From positions 9,339,886 to 9,403,885 of the forward strand of contig NC_045144.1 of NCBI RefSeq assembly GCF_008831285.2: a stretch of DNA of 64,000 nucleotides, in the 5' to 3' direction. The position numbers and the translations under genes are program-made. The notes under the pieces were generated by a model. The model did no database searches and was not told the DNA's origin. It saw only the letters and a list, made by a program, of their open reading frames with translations. Shown here in pieces: positions 36,203 through 48,238 of this stretch (position 1 is the stretch's first letter; each line of letters starts with the position of its first letter). This DNA comes from Nymphaea colorata. Its lineage: Eukaryota; Streptophyta; Magnoliopsida; Nymphaeales; Nymphaeaceae.

Positions 36203-39200
36203 ATGCATTTGAGTTCCAAAACTTTGTGCCTTCCTCTCCTTGTGATCATCTTCTTCAATCATGCCCTGTTGAGCAAAGGCAGCAGGCACATGCTCGATGG
36301 AGGAAAATATTATCGAAATGAGGTCCCGATCAAGACCATCACGGTATATGCCCCTTTTTTATTTCCCATTTTCCTATTGTCATTATACCTTTTAGTTGCA
36401 ATGGCAAGTGCGACAAGCTACAAAAATTGCCCTTCTTTATATATATACCTGCCTTCTACTTTTTTGTTTATTTATATATGAATGCAATTTGAATTTTAAA
36501 ATTTAAATTATTAGTACCCCTTAGCGAGAAATTTCTAACAGGTCGGCCACTACACCTGTTTGTATTTGTTTCACTAAGATCGGTTTCACATGGTCCAGAC
36601 ACCTAAAACATGTTTGAATTTTTTTTTAGTGTATATAACTTAAAATAGCTCTTAATTGTTAAAAAGTGAAAGAACATGGCCTAATAAATATTGATCAATT
36701 AGGGCTGATTCGTCTTATTAGTAGTAACAAAGTCGCCATTTCTGATCGATCATCGTCGTTGTCGTCCTCCAACTTGTTGTCGACAGCTAATTTGTCTATG
36801 CGAACTTTATGATGAGTCTTATATTTCATAACATTTAAAACTCTTTTATTTTTTTGTTTTTTACATTTAGCAAGTATTGGTGTAGCCATTACTATATGCC
36901 ATTAACTAATATGCATCCATTTGACCTCTCATAAAGTGTTGTTGATCCCACTCTAAATTAAACATTATTATTTGTTCATAACTTTTATAACGAGCTCATA
37001 ATTATTTTATACAAACAGCCAGAGGTTGATGTAGCGCTCACTGGACAGATGCATATTAATTTGGTGGATCACTGTCTTGAAGATCATTAGAGATTAATAT
37101 TGACAACATTGATTGGTAAACCATAGAAGTCCACAAGGTAACCAAATCTGATGCAAGATTATACGTGGAGGCACCAACTAAACTTAAGCCATAGATAGTT
37201 GCTTTTCAATCTACGATCATTCTTTCTAAGTAATATAGTCCAAACTTGGAAGCAATATCCTTTGAGTTCTATTTGGATCCAGTGGCCACAAAAGGAAGCG
37301 CAGTAACAGTTTTATCAAATTGTTCAAACAAACTGAAAGATAGTTGCTAAGAAAATATGACATTTGCAAATTTAAGCAAGGATAAAACTCCTTGCTCTCC
37401 TAACTTCAATTGTCCCTAATAGTTTTTTCTGATTTTCAGGTAGATGATGGAGACATCTATGATTGCATGAAACTTGGTAGTCACCCTCGAAAGCGGAACC
37501 CTTCCATTTTAAGAAAGATACAGTCGAGGGAAAAGCCTTCGCTACATGGAACAATAACAACAGCTAACAATTCTGATCATGGATCGACGAGGAACAGGCG
37601 GAGAAAGGCCGGAGCATTCAAAAAAGTAATCTGCCCACCGGGAAGTTTTCCGGTTCTAAAGGCCACCAAAGCAGGGCCGCTAAATTTCAGTGCCATCGAA
37701 AGTTTTGCAAGTTTACGTGCCAGATCGTTTCTCAAATCAAAAACCATAAAACCGCTGGTTGATATCGACCCTTCATTACATGAGGTCAGATATCTATTAT
37801 ATACCCTTTTCCGATCACACTATTTCTTCTTCTTAGCATTTATTGATCTTTCATGCACCCATTTTATCTTGTGTGTTGTGCTTGATCAACAAAGAACTTA
37901 GAATGTATTGGTTTGTAACATATACGCGGATTATGTATAGTATGCAACAGTTTCGGTAACCGGAAGTTATGGAGGCGGAGAAGGAACTTTGAGTGTTTGG
38001 CAACCTAGGCTTGAGGACGACAGTGAAATGAGCTTATCACAAATATGGGTTTTAAATAAAACGCCGGATGACTTTTCTATGTCACTGGAAGCTGGTTGGA
38101 TGGTATGTTTGATTCCTTTGTTCACAGCAAGAAAAGAGATGATCCCTTCTTTTTAATAATTCAAGTTAGCTTTATTTGTTTTGCCTTCCTCCCACTTTTA
38201 TTTGACCTTTTGTCTTTGTTGTGGTGAAGGTCAATCCTAGGTTATATGGAGATAGAAGAACGCGGTTTTTTGCCTTCACCTCGGTAAGTGACTGTGCCTA
38301 ATTCCATTGGTGTTGATTTTTAGATCACATATAACACACTAGCAAATGCAAATGCACGCTTTCACTCGTTGACTTTAATGGCGAAACTATTATGAAGACG
38401 GGTTTTAGCTTCAAAATTACAAAATAACATTTATTACTTTATAACATGGACGAAGTATACATATATAGGAATATTCTATTATACCAGATTTAACATAGTT
38501 GCTGGATGGTTAAAGTTAAAAATCTGTCGATTAAAGCACCATATAAAGTGAAAGTGATGCTAAGGGTACCATATACCTTTGCTGCACTGATAAGCCATCA
38601 CTAATGCCCCGGTGTGGCTACAATATATATGGTTGTAAGATGGTTAAAAGTAATGTGTGTGCGCATTAGAATTTTCTTACGCTCTGAAGGATACCCATGA
38701 TGCTGCCCTTTCTCTTATCCAATTCACAATTCTTGTTAAACCCACTCTCATACTTAAGAAATCAGACTCTAGAAAGTTATAAGGATATTGTGCTAAAAAG
38801 AGATTCAGCTGGCGATGTTTTCGTGTCATTCCTATATGTGAAGCAACAAATAGGCAGCTTTTTCTCTGTTATAAGACTTATTTTTCTATTGTTTCAACAG
38901 AATGACGGCTTTAACTCATGGCTCTATAATGACAACTTCAGAATACCAGCAAACAATAACCTGCGATTCTCAAGAGTGGATAATTATATGCCCTTCGGTA
39001 CACAACTTGATTGTTCAACTATCGATGGGGATCACACTGAACTTGAAATCGTCATCAAACAGGTGCGTACCCAATTTCTTTGTGTGTACATGTGCATTTT
39101 TGTGTTTGTATGTGTGTTTACATGGGCTGAACAAAAGAAGTTCCCAGTTGTACTAAAATGAGCCCAATTTTGGGTCCAAAGCCAAAATATTTTTCAAACA

Positions 39201-40941
39201 ATACATACAACTTATACTCCAGTATCGGCTGGACCATTAGCACATATATATGTTTATAAAAATTTTTGGCTGACAACCCCAAAACCAAGTTTTTGGTGGG
39301 GTTTGGATCACACGAATAAACCATGTTTTCACAAGACAGTGTTTTGATTTGGGGATAAATACCTAATACGTCCAAGCAAGGCTAAATGCTCTATTGTCGG
39401 GAGTAGAATATACCATGTTCTGGCAGGCGTGGAGGATTCAAATATGAACGACTTAAGTTAAGGTGGACTAATCGACTTTCTTTCCAATAAGTGAATTCAA
39501 AGTTCAAACAGCCACATGACTTTTGAGTGGATTATGTGCATGCTTATACATATTATATGTTTAACAAACAGGCACGTGTAAACTCACTAATTGATATTGG
39601 GGATGTGTAGAAGTGAACTTTCAGCATGACATAGTGTAAGGGTGTCCAATTTGTTAAGAATACATAAATGAAAATTTATATTTGAGAATAGTATTTTTCT
39701 TCTATATATATATATACATATATATATAAATGAAAATTTATATTTGAGAATAATATTTTTCTTCTATATATATATATATATATTACAAGTATCTTCAAAA
39801 ATTCAGGTTTTGTCATACAAACAAAAGCCAGGTTTTGAAGTGAAAACCTGTTTTAGCCTTTTCATCCAAGCAGGCAAACCAAATTTTAAAAGCTCTTTAA
39901 AAAACCACGTTTTAACCTAACCAGGTTCTGCGAAAATCAGGTCTTTGAGACAATATTCCAAAGGCCCCCTAAGACAATGTGATGCCAAATCAATTAACAT
40001 CTGTCATTTATTAACCGACTTGGTAAAGACCTTGCGTCAGCCACATCATCGCAAATTAATATCTAAGCTTGCCTTGCAAGTAAAAGAATTGAACATGGAG
40101 TTAATAGTTCTCGAAAAAGTTAGCACAACCGTAGGGGCGATGAGTGCTAGTAGGCATCAACTCTATTTGCTGAAAAAACATGGCCCACTAACATGCAAGT
40201 TGAGGTGTGGGGGTGGTGGCTTTTTAAGACGCCAATACATGACTGCCCTATATCTTTAAAGGGACAAGGGGTTAGGTGGATGCTTCGACTCTCTTCTTGA
40301 ACAGTAGAAGGAAATATTCCTCTTGCTCACCAAAGAACATTGACTTAATACTCTGGTTTGTTGTTTGCACTATAATATAACTCAAATTCGAAGTTCCAAT
40401 TACATCACACTAGAAAATCTTCCAAACCAAAAAACTAAAGAAAATAAAAGAAGAATTGCAAACAAATAACAACTTAGCTAGGCAGAGATTAGAGAAAAGG
40501 TATGTCTTATTGATTAGTGGATTAATAATGTATTTTCATGTTTGTCAGGATGAAGATCAAGATTGGGGACTTTGGGTGGATGATACCATGATCGGCTTTT
40601 GGCCAAAATCAAGATACAGAAAACCCTATGCAAACAAAATTATATGGGGAGGTGAGATAGTGAATAAGCGGACAAGGGGAAGGCACACATCCACCCAGAT
40701 GGGGAACGGCCATTTCTCGAGCGAACAGACAGGGAGGGTTGCATACATCAGTAACATGGCCTTATACGATCTCGACCTGGATCGTTATGATGCTCCCGAA
40801 GCGATCGATGTACACGTCACCGAGCCCGACTGCTATGATCTCAAATATTTCCAATTTGACGATGACGATGATGATGACGATGGCTATCGCCAGCATATAA
40901 CATTCGGTGGGCCTGGTTATGATAGAATAAAATGTCCTTGA
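36203..40941 (+). CDS. Neprosin-domain glutamic peptidase-like protein (gene A, six exons)
   Basis: Secreted plant protein of the neprosin family, whose active member is a prolyl-specific glutamic endopeptidase. Exons: 36203-36343, 37440-37784, 37941-38102, 38230-38283, 38901-39062, 40549-40941 (TGA); 418 residues, a normal length. Residues 1 to about 25 form a signal peptide (KTLCLPLLVIIFFNHALLSKG). The activation-peptide domain follows (VDDGDIYDCMKLGSHP to GAFKKVICPPGSFPVLKATK), then the catalytic domain. Both expected glutamates are present: E212 in SLEAGWM and E324 in WGGEIVN. Other family blocks are LSQIWVL, RHTSTQMGNGHF, EPDCYDLKYF and FGGPGY. Oddities: the family's usual GCYNLxC cysteine segment after exon 4 is replaced by NDGFNSWLYND, and an eight-Asp tract (40858-40881) sits near the C-terminus. 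A longer in-frame start at 36167 would mask the signal peptide, so 36203 is preferred. Confidence 0.88.
39063..40548. other. Intron 5 of neprosin gene A
   Basis: Contains a tandem duplication of about 62 bp (39666-39717 and 39728-39781; AAATGAAAATTTATATTTGA plus TA runs) and, at 39795-39955, AAACCTGTTTT-type repeats. A 104-codon frame at 39945-40259 is not recognised. Confidence 0.6.
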
Positions 40942-42300
40942 CCTTCTGATTAGACTGTTATCGATGCTAATCTGCACTGTTAAGTAATTCCTCTTTTGTT
41001 TTTTTTGCGTTTTGTTTTGTGGTGTTCCTTGAATTAATCAAGTTACTTTTGAGACATGAGAAAAATCATTGCACAACACCATCTTCATCTCCTATTGGTG
41101 TCATCCATGTGATTCCGAGTGACTGCCAAGTTAGTCACCTTCTCCTTATAATCTGTTTTTAGTGTTTCATGAACTGACCACTTATGTTTCAATTTGCATA
41201 TGAATGTCCTTTGTTTGCTTTTTTTTTTAAAAAAAGTATATTGGCTGTTTCCATGGGCATTGGAAATAGAGATTGACTGTTTACCAATACTGACCCTAAT
41301 ACTGACCCTATTTGTTGCACCACCCCCCTCAGAAATGTCATGCATGTGATTTCAATAGCCACTAAGGAACACTTATCATGGCAGATATGTTCATCATCAG
41401 CTGGGTCAAGTAACTCATAGGGAATAGATCATATGTCAATCTTATTTTCTATCAAGTCGATTATCATTTCTCCTGTGTAAATCAAAACAAATAATTTGCA
41501 TGTTTAAATCTTTTAAAATATTTAATTATGGCATACATGGGAAATTAATTAATTGTACCACTACAGTGAAGCAAATTATGACCGACCCGATAATTGATGG
41601 TTTAGACTAGAACGCCTGACAAGACAAATACGAAAGGGGAAAGTCATTGTTACTGGCTTTTTTTCTACAAAATAAAAAGGAAAAAAATTGACATTTAATT
41701 AGGAACTCTCTCTCTCTCTCTACGCACAATTTAATGTGCGTAACCTGAAAATATATAGTAATTACCAATAACTAAAGTCTTAATTAATTTGGTGAAATTA
41801 TACATGAAAACCATATAGCAATTATAGGCCATTAATCTTAATTTCCCAAGGCCTTTTTTACAGCCCTGCCTGGTTATCCTGCCCGCTGTGAACATCCGTT
41901 CTTCTTGGAGCAGCAGAAGTTTTCCAGTTCAACAAAGTTCAGTCATTTTCATCAGCATCAGACTTTCAAGCCATCCCGGATTCATGGGAAGTTATGTGCA
42001 CCGGAATGCAACATGCACAGCTCCTCGTGCATGACATGTGTCTTTCTGTGCCAATGTCAAGAAGTATATGTCATGCACATGAACTTGTGTACGGCACACA
42101 AGTGCATACAGGCCTATGCATATAACCACTTTGGGGTCATATGAGTTTGAAAAGGTCCACCGTTCAGTTCTTACGGCCATTTTGACAGTCCGCTGCATCA
42201 GTGTTCCATATGTAAAATTTACTGATTACAAAAACTCTGCTTCATGGGGTCGGAAGGACCAAAAAAGTTGCTAACAACAACAAATAGGAAATGTGGTTTC
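40942..42300. other. Intergenic, nothing recognised
   Basis: AT-rich DNA after neprosin gene A. A direct repeat AATACTGACCCT (41288 and 41300) and a TCTC tract (41707-41721) are the only visible structure. Confidence 0.5.
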
Positions 42301-42865
42301 CATCTCATTCACAACATATGTCTGAATGTTATGGCCTTTCCCTTCGCTTACCTTCCTTTTCCTTCTTGCAAGATTGAAGATTTTATTAATTGGGTGAACT
42401 AAAACAATGCTTGAAATTTTTTTTAAGAAAAGACTTGCCAAGTTTTGCCTTACCTAATATCACAAAGAATCAATCTTGACATTGAATTAATGTCACCTAT
42501 GTACGAAAGATTTAGAACTAAACGTAAAAAGGACGGTATCGATAATTACCAAAAAATGGGTGAAGTTGCACGATCAAGGATTCACAAAAGCAGGCCGTTT
42601 TATCTGCTTGAAGAAAGAAAGGATTTTGGTTTTATTGTCTTTTCTTGTAATTCCTATTTGCCACCTCACTAAATAAATTTCCTTCTCTAAAAAAAAAATC
42701 ATCTCTTTTGCTATAAAATGTAAACTGCTTCACTTTGGGGTTTACCAAAAGCTAGATTTTGGATTTCACCATGCAGTCTAGATTGCTCGGAGCACTGCAT
42801 ATGAGTTCCAAACCTCTGTATCCTTCTCTTTCTTGTGATGTTCTTGTTCATTCATGGTCCAACCT
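42300..42865 (+). pseudogene. Neprosin promoter and exon 1 remnant (copy C)
   Basis: The promoter-region similarity to gene A (about 35730-36200) includes the stretches GAATTAATG, TACGAAAGATTT and GAAGAAAGAAAGGATTT, and a TATAAAA box (42712-42718). It is followed by a sequence aligning with exon 1, about 42780-42860 (GAGTTCCAAAxCTxTGTxxC). The ATG equivalent reads CTG and the signal-peptide frame is shifted. Similarity stops at about 42865 before the exon 1 donor. No later exons are found downstream, so this copy is a dead 5' fragment. Confidence 0.75.
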
Positions 42866-42964
42866 GACCATCACAAAAAAAAAAGAATATAAAAAAAATT
42901 ATATCTATTAAGAAATTGAATCTGATTTAGTTTTTTTTTTTTGGCCGTAATTTTTTTCTGAATG

Positions 42965-43362
42965 TTAGGGCCTGTTTGGTAGGAGGGAAAGAGAAGGAAA
43001 GGAAGGGATTGAACAATCTCTCCTTTGTTTGGCTGGTTAATTAGAAAGAAGGAAAATGAAGGGAAAAGGGGGGAAAAGGGCAAAATGTGTTTGACTGCAA
43101 GGGGAGGGAAAGGAAAAGAAAGGAAAGAAATGGATTGTTTAGTGTAAATCCTTTCCCTCCCAAATCGGACGGATTGGAAAGGAAAGGAAAGAAAGGTAAG
43201 TGAAAGAGTTTTCAATTCTATTCATTTTCCTTTCCTTTCTATCCAAACAAACTTTTTAATCAACTATTTCTATTTATTTCCATTCCATTCCATTCCATTC
43301 TCTTTCTCTTCCCTTTCCTCCCTTTCCATCTCTTCCTTTCCCTCCAACCGAACAAAGCGTTA
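42965..43362. mobile_element. Tourist-like MITE (PIF/Harbinger type)
   Basis: An element of about 392 bp (42968-43359) flanked by TTA on both sides (42965-42967 and 43360-43362), the 3-bp target preferred by PIF/Harbinger elements. Imperfect terminal inverted repeats: left GGGCCTGTTTGGTAGGAGGG, right (reverse complement) CGCTTTGTTCGGTTGGAGGG. The interior is purine-rich on the left and pyrimidine-rich on the right, which would allow a long imperfect hairpin. It has no transposase. A 114-codon minus-strand frame inside is low-complexity and not a gene. Confidence 0.8.
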
Positions 43363-43747
43363 AAGCTGCAGCAGCGATCTCTAATCACTCCTTCACCTTC
43401 TGGAATCGATTACACTGAGAAATGACCTTCGCACGAGAGGAATGAAGGAGAAAAAGAAGAAAAACTGCGGGACTTTCCGTAACACAGGAAAAAGCTGCGT
43501 TTGGAAATGGGGCGCAATGTTAAGGTTTTTTTTTACGCAGAACCATGGTGCGTTTGCAACGAAGGTTATTCTCAAACACATAAGACAATGCGTTGGTAAA
43601 GCCCCAAATATCCTTTGCTTCGCTAACGCAATTCGCTACTCATGGTGGAGAAAGTGGTACACCCAGAGATGATTTCCTAACGCAAATAGGCCAATGCGTT
43701 GCTAAAACATGCATTGTCAAGACTCTGAGCTGAGCAAAATAAACTGT

Positions 43748-43864
43748 GAGGGTTTTGGTGGCTGTTCAGAATTCCAGCCGAAGCAATCGACATCCCCTTC
43801 ACTCATGAGGGTTTTGGTAGCTGTTCAAAGATTCCAGCGGAAGCAATCGGCATCCCATTCAAAG
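43748..43864. repeat. Tandem duplication, 58-59 bp unit
   Basis: Unit 1 43748-43806 and unit 2 43807-43864 share GAGGGTTTTGGT, GCTGTTCA, ATTCCAGC, GAAGCAATCG and CATCCC. No coding role recognised. Confidence 0.7.
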
Positions 43865-44440
43865 CTTGGTGTACATTTTGAAACTATATGACATCTGCAC
43901 ACGTTTATGCTTAATTTTGGATTTGATTCATTTAACCAGTTGTTTAGTATGTTGATCTTCTTAAATTAACATAGCAGGTCTGTGCTCAATTGCTAATAGC
44001 TTGTTTGGCTTACTTTTTGAAGCTTACTGCAAATTTACTTCATCTTGACGATTGTGGGGATGGCATGTAGAGCTCCAAAGTTGTTATTTAACATTACAAC
44101 TTTTCCAACTTTCTAAATTTTTTTTCTTCCCCCCATGGACTGACGTTCATCTTTAAAGTAACTATTGAAGTTTTTACCTGGCGTCAGTAAAGAGGAAGAT
44201 TTACAGACACAATGAATGTCATAAATTTTTCATGTTCGAATACTGATAATGACGAAGTACCAACCTGCATTTTTCATGCGCCAATACGGCTAATGGAAAA
44301 AGAAAACTTTTTGTAAAGACAAAAAGAAAATCGTAAAAAAGTGAAAAAATTAAAAAGGACATTCATTTTTTAAATAATTACCAAAATCTCTCCTTTTTTC
44401 TTTTGGCATATATGTGTTGTGTGCACCTAACAACGCACAC
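43865..44440. other. Intergenic up to the duplicated neprosin upstream region
   Basis: No gene. From about 44270 the sequence aligns with 35030 onwards, upstream of neprosin gene A. Confidence 0.5.
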
Positions 44441-44446
44441 AACTCA

Positions 44447-44836
44447 CTCTCCACATTGCTTGGTATTCCTCGAATTGGGCAGCCTAGTTCCCACCCTCCA
44501 TCTCCCTTGGGCTCCCATCCTTTCTCTCTCATCCTCTCATTCATTCGGGTTAGCTTTTCATCCAGGTTTATTGGAGTTGCATTTCAATTAATTGCATTCA
44601 ATGTCATTTGCATTTCATTTCATTTAAATTTCATTAGAATGCATTTAATACGTGCGCTATTTCGTCTGGTTTAGTTGAAATTGCATTTACGTCATTGCAT
44701 GGGTCCCTCTAGGAGGTGTACTTAGGCTCACTTTTCATAGGTGCCTCTAGTCAATACTTATAGAGTTTTCTTTCGTGTTTGATCTTGTGGATTTGGTTCA
44801 TGTTTTAGGTTAGCCTAAGTATTTTACGTTTGCGCT
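44447..44836. other. About 390-bp insertion in the upstream region of neprosin copy B
   Basis: Gene A upstream reads ACAACTCACTGTTTTAAATA. In copy B the same words are separated by about 390 bp (starting CTCCACATTGC, ending TTTGCGCT). The insert is unlike its surroundings, with short Leu/Ser-rich frames only. It shows no clear inverted ends, so its class is unknown. The alternative is a deletion in copy A. Confidence 0.55.
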
Positions 44837-45884
44837 CTGTTTTAAATATATATGGTTTTTACCCAACAATTTTTTGGCCGGGAATACTTTATATAGTAAA
44901 GGAAACAAGTCCTTATAGAAGACTATTGAAGATTATATACTGAAAATTTTACAATCATCTTTGGCGTACTCATTTCATGTGGATTTTGGATGAATTTTAA
45001 CTCTAAATTTTTAAGTAATCCACGTATCAACTAAGTGCAGACGAAATTTCATCTAATTTCTAGTGGACTTTGTTGGGTTTTTTATGGTATTCTCCAAACT
45101 GGTTTTCTGCACTGCCAATTTTCTGACCTGTTGGGGTCAAGGACATTAACTATTAGCAAAATTAATTTCTTGGATGTTCTAATATGATTCACGTTCCTTG
45201 TGCATTCAAGTGCAGGTTGATATATGCAATTGGTGCTTCGTCTACACTGTATTTTATGGAAAGCATCCTTTTTTTAAGTACCTCCTCTCAAAAAGACACA
45301 CCAAACCCATTGCTTAAACAGTAACCACCAAAGGAAAACTTAAAGAACTGCAAGAAGTGGAAGAAGAAGAAAAGATTTTCTCATTCACAAGATACATCTG
45401 AATTTAAGGCCATTCCTTCACTTTTCCACCTTTTTCTTTTAAACAAGCACGCAAGGTTTTTTTTTTTTTTAAAAAAAATTTGGTGGACTAAAATCATTAT
45501 TGAAATAGTTTTAAGAGAAACACTTTTTAAGTTTTACCTTCTGATATGATTAAGAATCAATTATGATACTGAATTAATGCCACTTATATACGAAAGATTT
45601 GACAACCACATGTAAAAAAAAGCATGGGATCCAAGATAACCAAAAATTGAGTGAAGTTACACAACAAGTGGTTCACAAAACGAGGCCACTTTCTCTATTT
45701 AAAGAAAGAAAGGATTTCATTTTATGGTCTTTTGATTCTTGTTTGCGGCCTTAACCAAGTGATTTTCTTTCCCAAAAAATATCACATTTTATTCACTTCA
45801 AGCTGGCAATAGCTTCACTTTGAGGACAACCAATACTAGATTTTGGATTTTACCCTGCGGTCTAGAATGCTCAAAGCCGTTGAT

Positions 45885-48060
45885 ATGCATTTGAGTTTCA
45901 AAACTTTGTGCTTTCCTCTCCTTGTGATCATCTTGTTCAATCATGCCCTGTTGAGTAAAGGCAGCAGGCACATGCTCGAGGGAGGAAAATATTATCGAAA
46001 GGAGGTCCCCATCAAAACCATCATGGTATATGCACCCCTTTTTATTTCCCATTTTCCTATTGTCATTATACCTTTTTAGTTGCTATGGCAAGTGTGCCCA
46101 GCTACAAAAATTGCCTTCTTTATACATATAGCTACCTTCTTCATTTTTGTTTATTTATATATGAATGCAATTTCAATTTTGAAATTTAAACTATTGGTGC
46201 CCTTTAGCCAGGAATTTCTAACAGGTCAGCCACTAGACATGTCTGTTTTTGTTTCACAAATTTCGGTTTCACATGGTCCACAAACGTAAAACATGTTTGA
46301 TTTTTTTTTAGTGTATATAACTTAAAATAGCTTTTAATTATTTATTTATAATTTTTATAATGAGCATATAATTATTTTTCAATATAAACATCAAGAGGTT
46401 GATGTAGCCCTTAGTGGACAGAAGCATATTAATTTGGTGGAACACTGTCTTGAAGATCATTAGAGATTAATATTGACAACATTGATTGGTAAACCATAGA
46501 AGTCCACAAGGTAACCAAATCTGATGCAAGATTATACGTGGAGGCACCAACTAAACTTAAGCCATAGATAGTTGCTTTTCAATCTACGATCATTCTTTCT
46601 AAGTAATATAGTCCAAACTTGGAAGCAATATCCTTTGAGTTCTATTTGGATCCAGTGGCCACAAAAGGAAGCGCAGTAACAGTTTTATCAAATTGTTCAA
46701 ACAAACTGAAAGATAGTTGCTAAGAAAATATGACATTTGCAAATTTAAGCAAGGATAAAACTCCTTGCTCTCCTAACTTCAATTGTCCCTAATAGTTTTT
46801 TCTGATTTTCAGGTAGATGATGGAGACATCTATGATTGCATGAAACTTGGTAGTCACCCTCGAAAGCGGAACCCTTCCATTTTAAGAAAGATACAGTCGA
46901 GGGAAAAGCCTTCGCTACATGGAACAATAACAACAGCTAACAATTCTGATCATGAATCGACGAGAAACAAGCAGAGAAAGGCCGGAGCATTCAAAAAAGT
47001 AATCTGCCCACCGGGAAGTTTTCCAGTTCTGAAGGCCACCAAAGCAGGGCCGCTAAATTTCAGTGCCATCGAAAGTTTTGTAAGTTTACGTGCCAGATCG
47101 TTTCTCAAATAAAAACCACAAAACCGCTGGTTGATTACAATCCTTCAATACATGAGGTCTGATATCTATTATATCCCGTTTTCCGATCACTCTTCTTCTT
47201 CTTCTTCTTCTTCTTCTTACAATTTATTGATCTTTCATGCACTCATTTTATCTTGTGTGTTGTGCCTGATCAACAAAGGCCTTACAATGTATTGGTTTGT
47301 AACATATACATGGATTATGTATAGTATGCAACAGCTTATGTAACCGGAAGTTATGGAGGTGGAGGAGGAACTTCGAGTATTTGGCAACCTAGGCTTGAGG
47401 AAGATATTGAGATAAGCTTATCACAAATATGGGTTACAAATAGAAGTGTCACTGGAAGCTGGTTGGATGGTATGTTTGATTCCTTTGTTCACATCAGGAA
47501 AAGAGATGATCATTTCTTTTTAATAAATTCAAGTTAGCTTTATTTGTTTTGCCTTTTTTCCACTTTTATTTAACCTTTTGTCTTTGTTGTGGTGAAGGTT
47601 TATCCTATGTTATATGGAGATAGAAGAACACGGTTTTTTGCCTTCACCATGGTAAATGACTGTGCCTCACTCCATTGGTGTTGATTTTTAGAGCACCAAT
47701 AATACACTAGCAAATGCAAATGCACGTTTCACTCATTCCTATAAAATCCCTCTCTGCGAAACTATCTCCATTTGTATGTGAAGCAACAAACAGGCTGCTT
47801 TTTTCCTATGGTCATCATGATGAAGTAAAAACTGCATAAATTAGGAGAAATGTAGTGTGAATGGTATAAGACTTATTATATTTCCTTTGTTTCAACAGAA
47901 TGACGACTACAACACATGGCTCTATAATGATGACGACAGAAAACCACCGAATAATCATCTGGAGTTCACAAGAGCAGATGATTATATGCCCTTCGGTAAG
48001 CAACTTGATTGTTCAACCATCGATGGGGATAACACTGAACTTGAAATCGTCATCACAAAG
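45885..48060 (+). pseudogene. Neprosin pseudogene (copy B), frameshifted and 3'-truncated
   Basis: Exons aligned to gene A: 45885-46025, 46813-47156, 47325-47469, 47598-47651, 47899-48060. Splice sites are kept. Lesions: one base is missing in exon 2 compared with gene A, creating TAA at 47110-47112. Exon 3 carries a 17-bp net deletion that shifts the frame right before the catalytic-Glu motif (EAGW). Exon 6, which would carry the second catalytic Glu and the C-terminus, is absent, because similarity to gene A ends at about 48238 in intron 5 where transposon-like DNA begins. The TATA box is also degraded. The exon 2 region is nearly identical to gene A while exons 3 and 5 are clearly diverged. 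Confidence 0.88.
47191..47217. repeat. (TCT)n microsatellite in pseudogene intron 2
   Basis: Nine TCT units where gene A has only two or three (TTTCTTCTTCTTAGC). Confidence 0.8.
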
Positions 48061-48238
48061 GTGAGTATCCAATTTCTTTGTGTGTATCTGTGCGTTTTTG
48101 TGTTTGTATGTGTGTTTATATGGGCTGAACAAAAGAAGTTCTCAAATGTACTAAAATAAGCCCAATTATGGGTCCAAAGCCTAAATATTTTTCAAACAAT
48201 ACATACAACTTATACTCTAGTATCGGCTGGACCATTAG

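Noticed and set aside
37372-37560. 62-codon minus-strand frame identical at 46745-46933
   Set aside because: Shadow of neprosin exon 2; identity comes from the conversion-like block.
39945-40259. 104-codon plus-strand frame in neprosin intron 5
   Set aside because: Not recognised, lies between good splice sites of a coherent gene, and is absent from the aligned pseudogene.
42871-43215. 114-codon minus-strand Phe/Pro/Ser-rich frame
   Set aside because: Inside the Tourist-like MITE and low-complexity; no transposase features.
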